DNA from: Craspedostauros australis | Lineage: Eukaryota; Bacillariophyta; Bacillariophyceae; Mastogloiales; Achnanthaceae | Reading direction: 5' to 3' | Length of the DNA: 64,000 nucleotides | Assembly (NCBI GenBank): GCA_026770025.1 | Contig: JAMXDE010000019.1 | Coordinates: forward strand, 310,001-374,000 | In this document: positions 20,270-30,983 of the stretch, in pieces | How positions within the stretch are numbered: the stretch's first letter is position 1 | Layout: every line of letters starts with the position of its first letter | The notes under the pieces: model-generated | The model's input: only the letters and a program-made list of their open reading frames with translations | Told to the model about the DNA's origin: nothing | Databases searched by the model: none | Position numbers and translations under genes: made by a program

Positions 20270-23200
20270 TCACAATCCAAACTCCGTCCGCAGTTCGCAG
20301 ATGCCGGTCCTGGGGTTGCGGTTGCATGCTCCCAAGCATAGCTGCGTCCAACCGTTCATTGCGCCCGAACCTAGATCGTACGAAATTGAGCCATCGTCAT
20401 CGATGTAGGGACATTCACCGCATGACAACTCCATCACGCTAACGTCGCAAGCGACGCAGCCGCCAGCTTCGCACTTGGGGACCAGTGGCTCTCTCCACTC
20501 GCATTCCTTGGCATACGGATTGCAGCAAACCGTGCAGCACGAGCATACAGTGTACGAGAGCAGACTGCCATCGAGGGTGGATCCTGTACAATCCATTGCC
20601 AACACTTGCATGTTGGGGATGACGCTGAAATCCTCGCAGAAGATGGGATCCACACTGCCGGTGATAAAATTCTCAGGAATTTCAAACCTCTCGAGGTTCG
20701 ACAACGCCCTGTACTCGATGGGCACCGTTCCTGTGAGCCTGTTGCTGTACAGTGCGAAAACGACTAGCTTCGATAGTGTGGCCAGTTCAACTGGAAGCAC
20801 CCCAGTCAAAGCATTTTTGTGCATAGCAATAGCTTCCAGCTTCCGGTTGTTTCCAAACTCCGTCGGGATCGTTCCATTGAGAAACGAATCATAAACTTCG
20901 AAGGCCTCAAGGTCCGGGAGCAGGCCAACTTCGGTGGGAATCGTTCCTGTCATCTGCGAAGGCCCGATTAAGACATCAATCAACCTTTCCAAATTGCCGA
21001 TGTGAGTGGATATGCTGCCTTGGATGTTGTTGGCGGGAAGCTTGAGCCATTCCAATCTGACCAGATGGTACACCTCCTCAGGAATGGGCCCCATCAGACC
21101 ATGGTTGGAAAGACTGAGCTGTATCACTCGCCCTTGCGAATCGCAGATCACGCCATACAATTCACCTTCGGGTTGTTCGTTCCAATCGCACACTGACGTG
21201 GGTGTCAGGAAATTTCGCTGGAACCTCCATTCTGGTCCATTCCACTGGCGGTACATGCTCACGATACAGTACCTTTCCAGAAGAATGAAGGGCATCAGCG
21301 CGGTATCGTTGGTGAGAATGGTTTTGCTGTAGGTATCGACGTTGACCATCCAATCAAGTATTTCATGTGGCAGGGACTCCGTGTCATTGAAGGTGACCGG
21401 GTCCAGGAAGGTGGGAAGTTCTGAGAGCAACGGAGCAAGAATGTCCACCATGGTGTGAAAATCATCAGGCTGAACCAAGACTGTTGGTGTCTCGGACGGC
21501 AGCGCAGTTGGCCCTGGAGTTGGCCCTGGAGTTGGCAACGGAGTTGGATTGATCTGACTGGTCTTGGTGGTGCCACCGCCTTGCGAGACGACGACGAGTG
21601 CCACAGCAACTGCGATCACGATCGTTGTCACGGCAATGACCATCCTTCTATCCATGACACAGCAAAGTAGTTTGACAGCATTTCTGGGTTCGTTCGCGTA
21701 TCCCTTCAACCCGTCGCCGCCACGTCCACTTTCATAGTCATTTGCATCGCCACCCGCTGGTTCTACCTGGATGGCGTCCGCGATGTACGCATCGACGCCA
21801 GGGACCACGACCTGGACGCCCATTCTCTGCTGCACTTCTTGATTCACCCGCTTCTGAAACTCTTCTTCAATTTCTTCCCGGAATGCATTACGGATTTCCT
21901 CCGGCGTAGGGGCCAGCTCGGCGACGAGCGTGGGGTTGCTGGGATGGGGCTGTTGCTGCTGGGAAGTCGAGAGTTGCTCCTGCTGATAGGAATCGCGCAG
22001 TGAGATCTCCCGCGTCTCCTGCGTGCCATCACCGTTCGCATTCCCGACCACTTTGGGGGTGACGCTGAAGGCACCGATGGACGTACTAGAAGTGATGGTT
22101 GTAGCAGTGACAAACTCGCTCTTGCCACCGTCGTCATCCTCGCCACTTGAATTTCCACCTGTACGGACGTTGCGAAAGTTGCGAATATTCCCCTGGCGAG
22201 ATCTCAGCGGTAGGCTCGCGTCGGGTACTCGCAGTGATTTGCTGGACGAATCTTTCGGGTGCCTTTTCTGCGAAAATTTTGGCTTGTGAAGGGATGAACT
22301 GCCTTTGTCGGGGTAGGTGAAGGATTCATCATTCAGCTGAGGGGTTCCGTCCTTGTCTCCAGCGCTGCTGCGGAGGCTGGTCTTGTACTTGCTGTGTTCG
22401 CTGCTACGTTCACTGCTACGTTGGCTGCCTCGTTGACTCTCTTGCGTGCTATCCACCTGACTGCCCTTCACGCTGGTGCTTCCGCTCTCTCGAGTTGAAC
22501 CGCTGCCTCTGATGGTGATTGCTTTCCCGTTGGCGTGCCTCCAGATGCTGCCGTCGGTACTAACCCTGCTGAGATTGGCTGGCGGTCGAGCCTCGGCAGC
22601 CATAAGCTGAGATATTTGATCGAACCTGTTCTGCGCGCTCTTCCCTTGAGGTCCTGTGCCGCGCACGACCGGTGATCGCATCGTGATGCTCATGGGTGTG
22701 CTGTTGAGCGTTTGGGCGTCGCCGCTGGATCGCGTGTTGGAGCCGTCACCGCCCGCTGATTTCTGCTGTGCCTTGACGATGGATGCAATGGTGACTGCCG
22801 TGTTGGCATCGTTGGTGACATGCGAGCGATTGTCATCTCCAGACATCTGTCGGCTGTAGGCGTGGATTGCGGCGGCGCGACGTGACCGGGCGCTGCGCAC
22901 CAGAGTCTGCGAGAGCAGATCGACATCCTGCGCCGCAATGGCCATCGCCTGTCGTCGATGGTCAGAATTGCGCGGTTGAGCGGGCTGCTTCGAATCGTCG
23001 TCCGTCGCATCAACGCCGGCGGCAAAAGGCGCAGTGGCAGCATCGATGCCTGCACGAGCTTCAATATCCCGGTCCATGTCCCTGCCCATGTCTGTATTCA
23101 ATACATCATGGCTGTCTTCCGCCATGATTGGAGCTTCATGACCAACCTCTGCGTTGGAATTTCGGGGTCGAACAGGGGACAGAGGAGGGCGTCGTCTGGC

Positions 23201-23482
23201 CAATCCTGGATTTGGTGCAGACGCAGCAATCGTAGCAGCAGCAGCTGTGATGAGCTGCGAGTTGCCCGTCGTCATTGAATCCTTGGCCGTTCCATCGGTG
23301 GCGATTGTGATGTCACCAGCATGCGCATCATTCGTAGCGGCTGCGCTGCTCCATTGCTGGCTCATTCCGACCCGTGTTGGGTTGTTGCCTTGGCGCCTGC
23401 TGCGCGGAGATCGATCACCCGATCTTGCGAAAGAGTTCGTGGCTGTCTCGTTCTCGTTCTCGTCGTCGTTGGTGGAGCTCAT
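20270..23482 (-). CDS. LRR receptor-like single-pass membrane protein, subfamily B copy 1
   Basis: I chose the ATG at 23482 (MSSTNDDENENE) because the longer frame has only a GTG upstream and the paralogue starts MNSTNDDENE. The protein is 1070 residues. Residues 1-610 are Ser/Arg/Asp-rich and presumably cytoplasmic, with a TSIGAFSV segment and the charged helix AELAPTPEEIRNAFREEIE that also occurs in subfamily A. A TM helix (VIAVTTIVIAVAVALVVV) lies at about 611-633, followed by a stalk of PTPGPTPGPTALPSETPT type. The ectodomain has a cap (YRQWNGPEW, GVICDSQG), plant-type LRRs at about 777-940 and a Cys-rich C-terminus (CSCCTVCC, CGECPYIDDDG). It has no kinase and no signal peptide. It is probably an orphan receptor or adhesion protein of type II topology. 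Confidence 0.9.
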   Translation of the reverse strand: MSSTNDDENENETATNSFARSGDRSPRSRRQGNNPTRVGMSQQWSSAAATNDAHAGDITIATDGTAKDSMTTGNSQLITAAAATIAASAPNPGLARRRPPLSPVRPRNSNAEVGHEAPIMAEDSHDVLNTDMGRDMDRDIEARAGIDAATAPFAAGVDATDDDSKQPAQPRNSDHRRQAMAIAAQDVDLLSQTLVRSARSRRAAAIHAYSRQMSGDDNRSHVTNDANTAVTIASIVKAQQKSAGGDGSNTRSSGDAQTLNSTPMSITMRSPVVRGTGPQGKSAQNRFDQISQLMAAEARPPANLSRVSTDGSIWRHANGKAITIRGSGSTRESGSTSVKGSQVDSTQESQRGSQRSSERSSEHSKYKTSLRSSAGDKDGTPQLNDESFTYPDKGSSSLHKPKFSQKRHPKDSSSKSLRVPDASLPLRSRQGNIRNFRNVRTGGNSSGEDDDGGKSEFVTATTITSSTSIGAFSVTPKVVGNANGDGTQETREISLRDSYQQEQLSTSQQQQPHPSNPTLVAELAPTPEEIRNAFREEIEEEFQKRVNQEVQQRMGVQVVVPGVDAYIADAIQVEPAGGDANDYESGRGGDGLKGYANEPRNAVKLLCCVMDRRMVIAVTTIVIAVAVALVVVSQGGGTTKTSQINPTPLPTPGPTPGPTALPSETPTVLVQPDDFHTMVDILAPLLSELPTFLDPVTFNDTESLPHEILDWMVNVDTYSKTILTNDTALMPFILLERYCIVSMYRQWNGPEWRFQRNFLTPTSVCDWNEQPEGELYGVICDSQGRVIQLSLSNHGLMGPIPEEVYHLVRLEWLKLPANNIQGSISTHIGNLERLIDVLIGPSQMTGTIPTEVGLLPDLEAFEVYDSFLNGTIPTEFGNNRKLEAIAMHKNALTGVLPVELATLSKLVVFALYSNRLTGTVPIEYRALSNLERFEIPENFITGSVDPIFCEDFSVIPNMQVLAMDCTGSTLDGSLLSYTVCSCCTVCCNPYAKECEWREPLVPKCEAGGCVACDVSVMELSCGECPYIDDDGSISYDLGSGAMNGWTQLCLGACNRNPRTGICELRTEFGL

Positions 23483-23890
23483 GTCCCCTCTCTGCGGTCT
23501 TCGTTGCGAAGACTCCTGTGGTTGCCAAGCAATACCAGGATTCGAGGTGCCTGCTCGTGTCAGAAGCACCTTTGATGATCAACTTCCAGCTCTATGCGCC
23601 AGCGATTGCAGATGAGAACAAGAGTATCGACGGCTCGCTCTGTCGTTTGCGGCTTTTGGCTTATGTGACGAAAGGCAGCACAGAGTAGCGCGGTGCGGAA
23701 CATGCACATGAGGCGCACAGGGTCAGACTCTCCCATTTGTGCTGTTGGCATCCACAGTCGTACGACCTGCTTCCAACGGAGAATGCATCGAGCCTGTGAG
23801 CGGCAACACTATGACCTGCACAGAATGTAAAATGCAGCATGCCAGTAAGCGATAACACCACTTGCGGAGTTTTGATTCTTGGTGTTCTTA

Positions 23891-24144
23891 GCGGAGGTGC
23901 TTTCGAAAGCACTTTTGGCCCTCTCGGACCCCCCCCAAAGCGCTTTCGAAAGGACTCTCGCCTCGTCTTTAGTTTGATGTTTACATTGCAGTGTTGTTTT
24001 CACGCAGTGGGGTGTCATGTTTGCGTTTGGGCCTGTTTTTTTTGTGATTTGGACACCCCGAAACGTGCCTTCAAAAGCACCTTGGTGCTTTCGAAAGCAC
24101 TTTTGGCCCTCCCCAACCCGAAGTGCTCTCGAAAGCTCCTCCGC
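23891..24144. mobile_element. MITE-like palindromic element
   Basis: The ends are inverted repeats: the left starts GCGGAGGTGCTTTCGAAAGC and the right, reversed, starts GCGGAGGAGCTTTCGAGAGC. Both ends are bordered by TA (23889-23890 and 24145-24146), as expected for a Tc1/mariner-type target duplication. The palindrome CTTTCGAAAG or close variants recurs inside each arm. There is no coding capacity. TIR arms extend about 35 bp with mismatches. Confidence 0.7.
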
Positions 24145-24146
24145 TA

Positions 24147-24664
24147 GTGCCTCAAAGAGCCGGCTGTCGCCAAACAAATTGGCGATGTTTGGCAATGTTT
24201 GGATCACAAAAAAATGGTCTGTAGAATGAAGTACATTTTCTACGTAAGTCCGGAACAAAAACAGGCCAAAAACAGCGTCAACCAAAGTTAAACTCTCCGG
24301 ACTTAGCTCGTCTACGTGTTACTGTACTCATCTTTCCATTGCAGCATCATATGGAGTTTATATATGCAATTCTAAAGTTTGGTGTCTGTTGCTCTCTTCC
24401 TTGGTGAGCGCTGATGTGATCCATCAAGCACCCCCATAGTTGAAGTTCATCTAGAGAACAGACTACTTTTCACTTAGTGCATCCTGTGTCGCACCATCAA
24501 ATTGTTTTTGGCGCTTCAATTTTGGCGCGAAACCTTCGTCCTACAAATACGGAAAACCCCTATTCTCCCTCCTTCTCCCACTCTCACTCACGAATCACTG
24601 CTGATTCAAAACTCACTTGAATCATCGAGATCAATGTATATATATCACACTGATTATAACTGTT
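24147..24664. other. non-coding DNA with transposon-end similarity
   Basis: No gene was seen. The stretch near 24225-24270 (GTACATTTTCTACGTAAGTCC) resembles 28948-28970 inside the 1.86 kb inverted-repeat element, and an inverted TAAGTCCGGA/TCCGGACTTA pair is present at about 24246 and 24297. This may be a decayed relative of that element. Confidence 0.35.
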
Positions 24665-25085
24665 AAGTCATGCGCTGGGGGCGCTTTGATTCCGCCTCGT
24701 TTATTTTACGTGTCGGCACGTAGCGGGAACGGATGCATGGGTGTTGCGTCGGTGTATTGGGAAGCTGTTGCTGGTTTGAGCTGGGTACATGCGGCGGTGG
24801 GGCTCTCATTGCGCCGTCCGGTTCCCGGGCGCGGCTTTGTCGGCTGTGGTTGCGCATCCAGTTTACCAGCACCTTGTCGGCCGGCGGGGCGGAGTCGCCT
24901 AGGCCCTGACGCGAGGCTTGGACCCACGGAACGAGCTGGCTGGTAGCTTCGGCGCTCGGAGGGTGCTCCCAGAGCGGTTGTAGTACCGCTGGTACAGTGG
25001 CCGGTGGCAGCGCACGCAATGCTTGGAAGTATTGGAGCAGTATTGGAGTCATGTTGTCCGAGGCAAGGGTTGCTTTGGCCTCATT

Positions 25086-27191
25086 TCAATCCTGCCACTG
25101 AGCCAGCACGGTGTGCCACAAGGTGTTGGTGACGCTGGCCTGCCAGTCGTGGAGCAATTGAGGGGTCCGCCTGCGGCGATGGGGCGCCATGGGCGGCGCT
25201 TGTGTTCTCCACTGATTGGCCCACCCTCCCCAGACCATGGCAGTCCAGCCTATCTTGCTTCGTTGCAGCTGTATAGCTTTGGTGGGGGAGTCTCGAATGC
25301 CAGATGGGGGGAGACCGCCAGTGGTGATGCGTTGTATGGTGGTGCATACCAGCTGGGCGACTTCCGGTGGCGTCGTGGGCGGTCGCACAATTGACCGCAC
25401 CTTCTGTAACGCCTTGGCCCAGAGGGCTTGGCTGGATATGCCAGGGCACATAGTGGTGTGAGAGTTGTCCTTGGATAGCCCGCACCTAGGACAGCGGTTG
25501 GACTTCGCCTGTTGTCTTCTCGCCATATTCCTACCGCTGGCGCTGGTGCCTGTCATGAGTTTGAGCAAGGTGCGTCGCTTGCCGCCTTTCCATTTCCGTG
25601 AGACGGAGCGCAGAGGCGCCCAGTCTACTTTGGTCGGCTGGCTGCTTCCCCATCTGTCACACCATTTGGCCCGGATGTCGTTTCGGTGGAGGGCTTTGGA
25701 TATTGTCCAGTAGTTGAGGTCGGAGACCGTGCCTTGCGCCGTGCTCAGATGCCATCCTCCGGTCGGAACGACAAGCTCGGGGGCGGGCAGCCCAGGTTGG
25801 GCAAAGGCTGTGTCCCAGCAGTGGCCTGCATGCGCATTGGCGAGCACATTCATTCTCTCCCAGTCTGACACATGCCGGCCGTCTTCGTCGGCGTGGCCTT
25901 GAACCTCTTGCTGACGGAACCGCACTGGAGATCCCCGTAGGCATCTAACCAGCTCAGACCATAGGTCGTAGTCGGGCTTGCTGGGTTCCGGCCATCTGGA
26001 TGGATTGACCGCTCGTAACGCTCTGTTGTTGTCGCACGCAATTGTCGCCGTGCCTTGGACTCCTGCCCATTCTGCTACCAAGGTGATGATCCATACTGTC
26101 ATTAGTACGCTGGCGAGCTCCGATCGATTGGAGTCGGTGGCATGCGACCCGGCCGGAACTTCTGACGCTGCAACGATTTGGTGGGCGTCGTCGCTTGGGT
26201 TGTGCTGGATAATGGTGGCCGCCGTCCCTTGGTTGTTTTTGACCGATGCATCGCTGCATACCGAACACGTGCCCGCGGCGATAGCTTGGACTAGGCGATG
26301 GATGCTGCCACGGACTTGTATGTTGGACAGCATATGCGATGCCACCGGCCCTTTTCTCCGCAGCCATTCGCGCAGTGTGACTGGAGTCGGTGGCCTGCAT
26401 ATGCGTCCTCTGGATATGATGATCATACCCAATCGTCTTGGTGCCCGGTCAACCACTGTGACTGACTCTGCTCCGGGCCCTTTGGCGGCTGCGGCCTGGC
26501 CTGGCAGTACGATCGTCCCGTTCGGCAGGATGGTGGTGCGCCTTGTCGGGGTGATCAGCCATGGCCCCAGTTTGTGTCGCATGTGCCATCCTGGTCGGTC
26601 TATGGCCACGAGCGCTGCCAACACTTGGTCCCATGCCTCCCAGGCTTTCTTGGAGACACCTCCCACTGATGGCCATCTTGTAGTCCCAGCCAACAGACGT
26701 GAGCATTGGAGGATGCGGGACCGAATCTGATCTCCTTGGGCTGTGGCAATGTCCGACAACCAGAGCACTCGTAGATGCAATCTGGCCACGTTTACCAGCG
26801 CAAGTGTGGAGCGATGCACTCCCGCAAGTATAGCAAGGTGCATAATGGGTTCATCTCCTTCCCTCGGTGGCATCGTCTGGTGTCGCTGCTCTGCCATGAC
26901 TATGCCCAGTTCTGTGGCCGATCGGAACGTGTCCTGCCACCACATGGTCGCCGTCCAAGCTCTCCACGCAGTCTCGGTCTGTTGGAGCTGGCCAGGGAGT
27001 CCTGTCCATAGCTCCAGATGTTGCAGGGACGTGCGTAGTAGTCGGCTGGTGTCTGTGGGCAGTTCGAAGTGCCGCATTATCATTGACAGGTGGGCGACCA
27101 CTTGGTTGGTGTGGAGGTGTGGAACTCCCAGTCCCATGTCGTCAGTGTGTCCGAACATATAGTCCCTCGCGACGGTCCTTGCGATGCCCAT
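25086..27191 (-). pseudogene. 5'-truncated LINE: RNase H and CCHC region of a non-LTR retrotransposon
   Basis: The open frame of 701 residues begins in what looks like the segment after a reverse transcriptase and includes an RNase H domain with its acidic residues in SVCSDASVKNNQG, SNRSELASVL, ATIACDNNRAL and the EVQGHADEDG segment (about 26270 to 25870). A zinc-knuckle-like CPRCGLSKDNSHTTMC follows near 25470. The reverse transcriptase and endonuclease are missing. Upstream of the ATG at 27191 there is a stop after two codons, and remnants continue in other frames to about 27500. Truncation at the 5' side is typical of LINE insertion. No poly-A tract is seen on the 3' side near 24665. The long surviving frame suggests the copy is fairly young. 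Confidence 0.8.
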
Positions 27192-27499
27192 GTGTCAGGA
27201 ATCGGGGGTACGACTTTGCAAAGATACCTTGTTCTACCGCAACTCCCATGGGGACTGACTGGAACCACGATGGTGTTATGTGCAAAGATACCCATTATTG
27301 CCGCAACCCCCAATAGCATCTCCCAGACAAACCGCAACCTAGCAATCGACCAGTTGCACTTGGACAGCCCAATGGCCTTACCTGTCTTATGCAACATCCA
27401 AGCACCCTCATCCAGTGGCCTACTCGGCCATGTCCCGATAACGGTCGGGAACCGAGAGATCTATGACGACAGCAACACACCAGCCCATGAGTGGATCGA

Positions 27500-28591
27500 A
27501 TGAGTGCGACAACCAATATATCTGAACAAGTCGACGCGTCCCTGCGAACCTAATGTGAGAAAGTGAAACAGAAGCGATCCCTATTCACCCAAGACCACGA
27601 TCGAGATGACAATAAGTCCCAATGATTCAAAGGCAACCATCGAGATGACCCAAGGAAGGAATTGAAATGACATGAATTGTTATCTCGTTACTGTACACAG
27701 CGAAATCACACGAGTCCTTCAAGAGAGATCAAGTCTTTCAGGACGAGGGTGACAAGCTGGTGAGTGAAGACACTGTTTGGGTTGAGTGACTTCTGTTTCT
27801 ATGTTATCTTCAATGAGTTGTTTCTCATGTTGCTGTCTTCAAGGCCAGCTCTCGGTCATTGCACCTCTGCGATCTTGTTCTGATGTGGAGATGACCCATG
27901 ATGTGGCGATGATGTCTTCTGTGTCGACGTCATTCATCACTGTTCCATGGCTCTGTCGATTCCACATTCCATTGATGATGCTTGAGGTCGTCGAGTGTTT
28001 TGTCACTTCAGGTTTAGTTGGGAAGTATATCAGGTCGAATTGGACATCACATGTTTGCCGGGTGGTGGCCAGACCGAATCTCTGATGTTACCTAGTGTGT
28101 CCCTCATGCCGAAAATCATGTGTCTGAGGAAAGCATCGTTTCAGCACATACAAGGACAGACTAATCAGAAAACGAATCAGGTGAATAAAGCGTTGTGCTA
28201 ATATGAATCGAAGTGAGACCAGCAAGGTGACATGAGACCCAAGGGGAGGTACCTGCAGGTCTACGAGTATGAACTTGACAAATGTAGGTGCTCTCCAGCA
28301 TCCAGCCAAGCAGGCAATGAACCACCATGAACGCAAGATGCAGATGCAGATGAAAGGAGCCATGCCCAAGAGTGCAACTATGGGCAGCTACTGCAGATCA
28401 TGCATGCTACGAAATTGGAATCGAAAGAAGATGAGCATGTTGTGCTCACAGTTCTAAAACGGCACAGACTGATAACAGATTAGTCTACTACTATAACCCT
28501 GGATTTCCAACACATGTATCCAACATCGTGGAGACGAGAGCGTAGAAGCTCAAGTCGCGTGGTGTAGACGTTGGGGTCCGTGTCTCTCTTT
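27500..28591. other. intergenic DNA, nothing recognised
   Basis: There are only short frames in all phases, no splice-linked exons and no clear repeats between the LINE remnant and the duplicated block at 28592. Confidence 0.5.
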
Positions 28592-28842
28592 GGGGATGTC
28601 ACACGCGAATTAAACCAGTGAACAAAGGCGTGCGCGAAGCCGCGCTGTGATTGCTGGTGATCATGGAGTTGGAGTTCCGTGTGCTCTTTGTGTCTCCGAC
28701 AAAGAGAAAAGAACACGTTTGGAAAGTGGTTGCACCGCCGACGGCCAGACTTCCACATTTGACACGATTCAACATATGGATGACGTCACATTGGCGCCCT
28801 TTCTTGCGTTGCGCAAGTTGCCGAGACAACTCAGCTCCCCAA
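28592..28842. repeat. duplicated block, second copy
   Basis: This is similar to 19839-20090 along its whole length. It belongs to the segmental duplication that produced the two subfamily B genes, and is separated from its gene by the transposon at 28857-30711. Confidence 0.8.
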
Positions 28843-28856
28843 GGCACCCCTCGGTA

Positions 28857-30711
28857 CTAGTGTCTCGTGGCTTGAGTGGAGGCCAATTTTTTTGGTAACC
28901 ATTGGTAACAATTGGTAACTAGTCGTATGAGTCAATTTTGACGTAGACGCTGGTACATTTTGTACGTCAGTCCCACGCAAACCAGCCCCAAAACCATCAT
29001 TTTTGACACAAACCTCCTCGGCAAGTCCATGCCGCTCCGTTTGTTTGGGCTCTCCTTTGGTGAGCACTCTCATGTGTGGCTTGTAATCTCACACCCCAAC
29101 TATGGTGGCGATTGGTTGGGTAGTGGTCGAGATCTGTTTGTTTCTTTGGAGCAGGCACTCGTTGATCCCATTCACGAATGCCAATCACCGCGATGTATCG
29201 TGGCGAATTTCTGTGTGCCCCAGCGCGTGTTAACACGCGGTGGAAATGATCACAAAACATTGTGGTGCCAACCGATGTGTTCTTCACATGCTATGATCAG
29301 TTCCTTATATCCTGATATCATCCATTGCGGCTTCGTTCATCGTATTGCATTGTAGTTGATGATATGGTTGATTACTTCTGCAATAGCATTTTAGTTCTAC
29401 TCCAGAATTCCGTACACCAGCAACCGTCTTGGCAACAGCAACTTGGATGCATGTGTATCGTTGCGTCCATCCTGCTTGGGAGAGCAATGATCCCTTGGTT
29501 AGCATTAGCACACAAGAGCAGTCCAGAATAGAGCAGAGTCGACTGTTTGACATCGAGGAGTCCAATCTCGCCATGCTCTGATCGCTCTTCTTTGGATCTT
29601 CCGCATCGCTGAGCATGTGCAACTGCGCCGCGCACAATTTCCACGCGGTGTGAGCACATGTTAGCATATATCGCGTGCACAATGTAGATGCCAGTGTTCG
29701 ATTGGCCTTAGCGGCGCTCGAGACCAGTGTAGAACATCAGGCTACCTCTACAGAACGGTTCGAACGCGGTTTGATAGAGCACGAACAGCGACTGCGTCAA
29801 CGACCCCACCCATCGCATGAGCGCAGGATAGGTGGCTAGTCTTCGCGAGAGTGTAGCAACCAGTGCCAATGAAGACAGTTGTGGCGCGTAGTCAGGAAGC
29901 GATGTTTCCTCGGGAGGATAGTACGCGGTAAAGTGACGAAAAAAACTTGCAATTGATATATCTTTGGAGGAACTGAGGTTCGAAGACCAAGACTACATGG
30001 GCGGATTCAGGAGAGGATAATTCGTCTATTGAAAGCAACGGCACGATGATCCGACATCAGCGCGAGGCACAACCTTGCATCAAGTAGAGAGACTCAGGTG
30101 AGCAGCACAGTACGAATCTACAACACGTAAAAACGCACGATAATTTTTGGCGCGAGCTTTTGTGCGTTCACGGATCGATGATCATGGCTGTCACGAGCAT
30201 TAGTGACTGACTTCAAACACCCAAGACAACACACAAAAGCAATCTGGACCGCTGACCAGCACACCACCCGAAGCAGAATGAAGTGACGAATACAGCCATG
30301 TCATTCACTTGAGCAATAGACGAAACAGAATTGGATGCGGGTCTTTGGAAGACGGTTGATCGAGATTGGACGAAGAAGCACCAAATTTCTGTACCAGAAC
30401 GTCGTAGACTCTACGCGGTTACCAATGGTTACCAACGAAAAAATACCAAAATCACGTCCGTACGTCGTCCGTACGAAAAAGGCCAATAAAGGGTAAAAAG
30501 AGGCATCAAGATGAACAGCAAGCGGAGACCGTTTGCCAACAATGAAGACATCAACAGATAGCTCTCACTCTCCTCTTTCTAATTATGCAAAGATGTCGGT
30601 CAACGGCCATCAACTCATCGAATGGTTGCTTGTGCCGTCGGCGATATGCCAATGGTTACCAATAGTTACCAATAATTACCAAAAAACCGGAAATTAGCCA
30701 CGAGACACTAG
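28857..30711. mobile_element. 1.86 kb non-autonomous DNA transposon with terminal inverted repeats
   Basis: The two ends are inverted copies of CTAGTGTCTCGTGGCT (28857-28872 and 30696-30711). Just inside each end are several short copies of TTGGTAACNA (28890-28920; and inverted at 30416-30440 and 30648-30680), a usual pattern for transposase binding sites. No transposase-like frame is present inside. The outer CTAG may be part of the repeat or a palindromic target duplication. It lies in one copy of a duplicated region, and the other copy (20085-20130) lacks it. Confidence 0.75.
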
Positions 30712-30983
30712 ACTGCTGGCAGAGTCTCAGCCACTCGGGTCGATTCGTGGGAACAAAATTAATCTGTGGACAGTTAGTCTCGGTGTAGACGATTGGAAAT
30801 ACTAGAATACTATTCTAGAATACAATGGAATCGGGTGGTGCGTTTACTTGCGATGATCCACCAGATCTTTGACCAAGCCCAGATTGCCGCGAGCTTAGCG
30901 TCATTTGCATTGCCACTGTCTTCTGCAATACATTCGTATCCATTATTTTATACCTTCACATTTGCATCTGTGCGTGTAGCCAT

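Noticed and set aside
23483-23569. N-terminal extension of LRR subfamily B copy 1
   Set aside because: It would need a GTG start; the ATG at 23482 corresponds to the start of the paralogue.
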